Shown in pieces: positions 6,037 to 6,129 of a stretch of 6,129 nt of DNA (position 1 is its first letter; the number at the start of each line of letters is the position of its first letter). Both the position numbers and the translations under genes were made by a program. The notes beneath the pieces were generated by a model, which saw only the letters and a program-made list of their open reading frames with translations, searched no databases and had not been told where the DNA came from. Source of the stretch: Deltaproteobacteria bacterium (GTDB lineage Bacteria; Desulfobacterota; Desulfobacteria; Desulfobacterales; JAUVVS01); NCBI GenBank assembly GCA_030604545.1, contig JAUVVS010000141.1:1-6129 (forward strand), read 5' to 3'.

Positions 6037-6129
6037 GTAATATTTAGCTGTTTGAAAACAAGGCCGCTTGAAAGATAATTAAATTTTAACCGTGTAAAAC
6101 TCGCGCATATAAAGGTTTTCAAAAATATG
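6037..6129. repeat. Palindromic MITE-like repeat, copy 2, inverted, cut by the window end
   Basis: The reverse complement of 6037-6090 aligns to 1101-1156 with three mismatches and one single-base gap, including an uninterrupted 20-base identity (1111-1130 against 6061-6080). Weaker similarity (GAAA-CC-TTTATA) continues towards 6120, so the whole element is homologous to copy 1. Its own outer arms share TTTGAAAAC (6051-6059) and GTTTTCAAA (6116-6124). The element lies just upstream of polA, and its outer end may run past the window. Confidence 0.7.

Overview
The window is an AT-rich bacterial chromosomal segment with five protein genes, separated by short non-coding gaps that are unusually rich in palindromic repeats. 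The gene mix and protein style suggest a Desulfobacterota (deltaproteobacterial, Desulfobacterales-like) genome: a short QueG-like iron-sulfur protein, an ECF sigma factor with a zinc-finger anti-sigma factor, a small conserved helical protein and a full-length proofreading PolA. This placement is inferred from protein character and repeat style, not from a search. There are no RNA genes, transposase genes or CRISPR arrays.

Layout. Positions 1-194 are AT-rich and non-coding, with no convincing structure. A gene for a short epoxyqueuosine-reductase-like 4Fe-4S protein (213-1007) follows behind a strong ribosome binding site. The gap 1008-1261 holds a palindromic element (1050-1156), a T-rich stretch and a candidate ECF-type promoter. 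This leads into an ECF sigma-70 family factor (1262-1858) and then a membrane-anchored anti-sigma factor (2067-2678). Between the pair lies a ~200 bp element with 19-bp terminal inverted repeats. The 3' end of the anti-sigma gene runs into a second palindromic repeat (about 2643-2760). A 64-residue helical protein (2918-3112) follows. Convergent to it, on the minus strand, is polA (3294-5975). Upstream of polA lies a second, inverted copy of the 1050-1156 element, which reaches the end of the window.

How the parts work together. The sigma/anti-sigma pair is a classic cell-envelope signalling module: the membrane protein should hold the sigma factor inactive until a signal arrives, and the sigma factor may drive its own operon from the promoter near 1173-1203. 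The main observation is that the 200 bp element appears to have landed exactly at the sigma/anti-sigma junction. Removing it in silico with one copy of a six-base direct repeat (TGAGAG) extends the sigma frame to a TGA that overlaps the anti-sigma ATG as ATGA, the usual translationally coupled arrangement. The element therefore seems to have uncoupled the two genes while leaving both proteins nearly intact. A different repeat supplies the last eleven codons of the anti-sigma gene. PolA, the QueG-like protein and the 64-residue protein look functionally unrelated to the sigma module.
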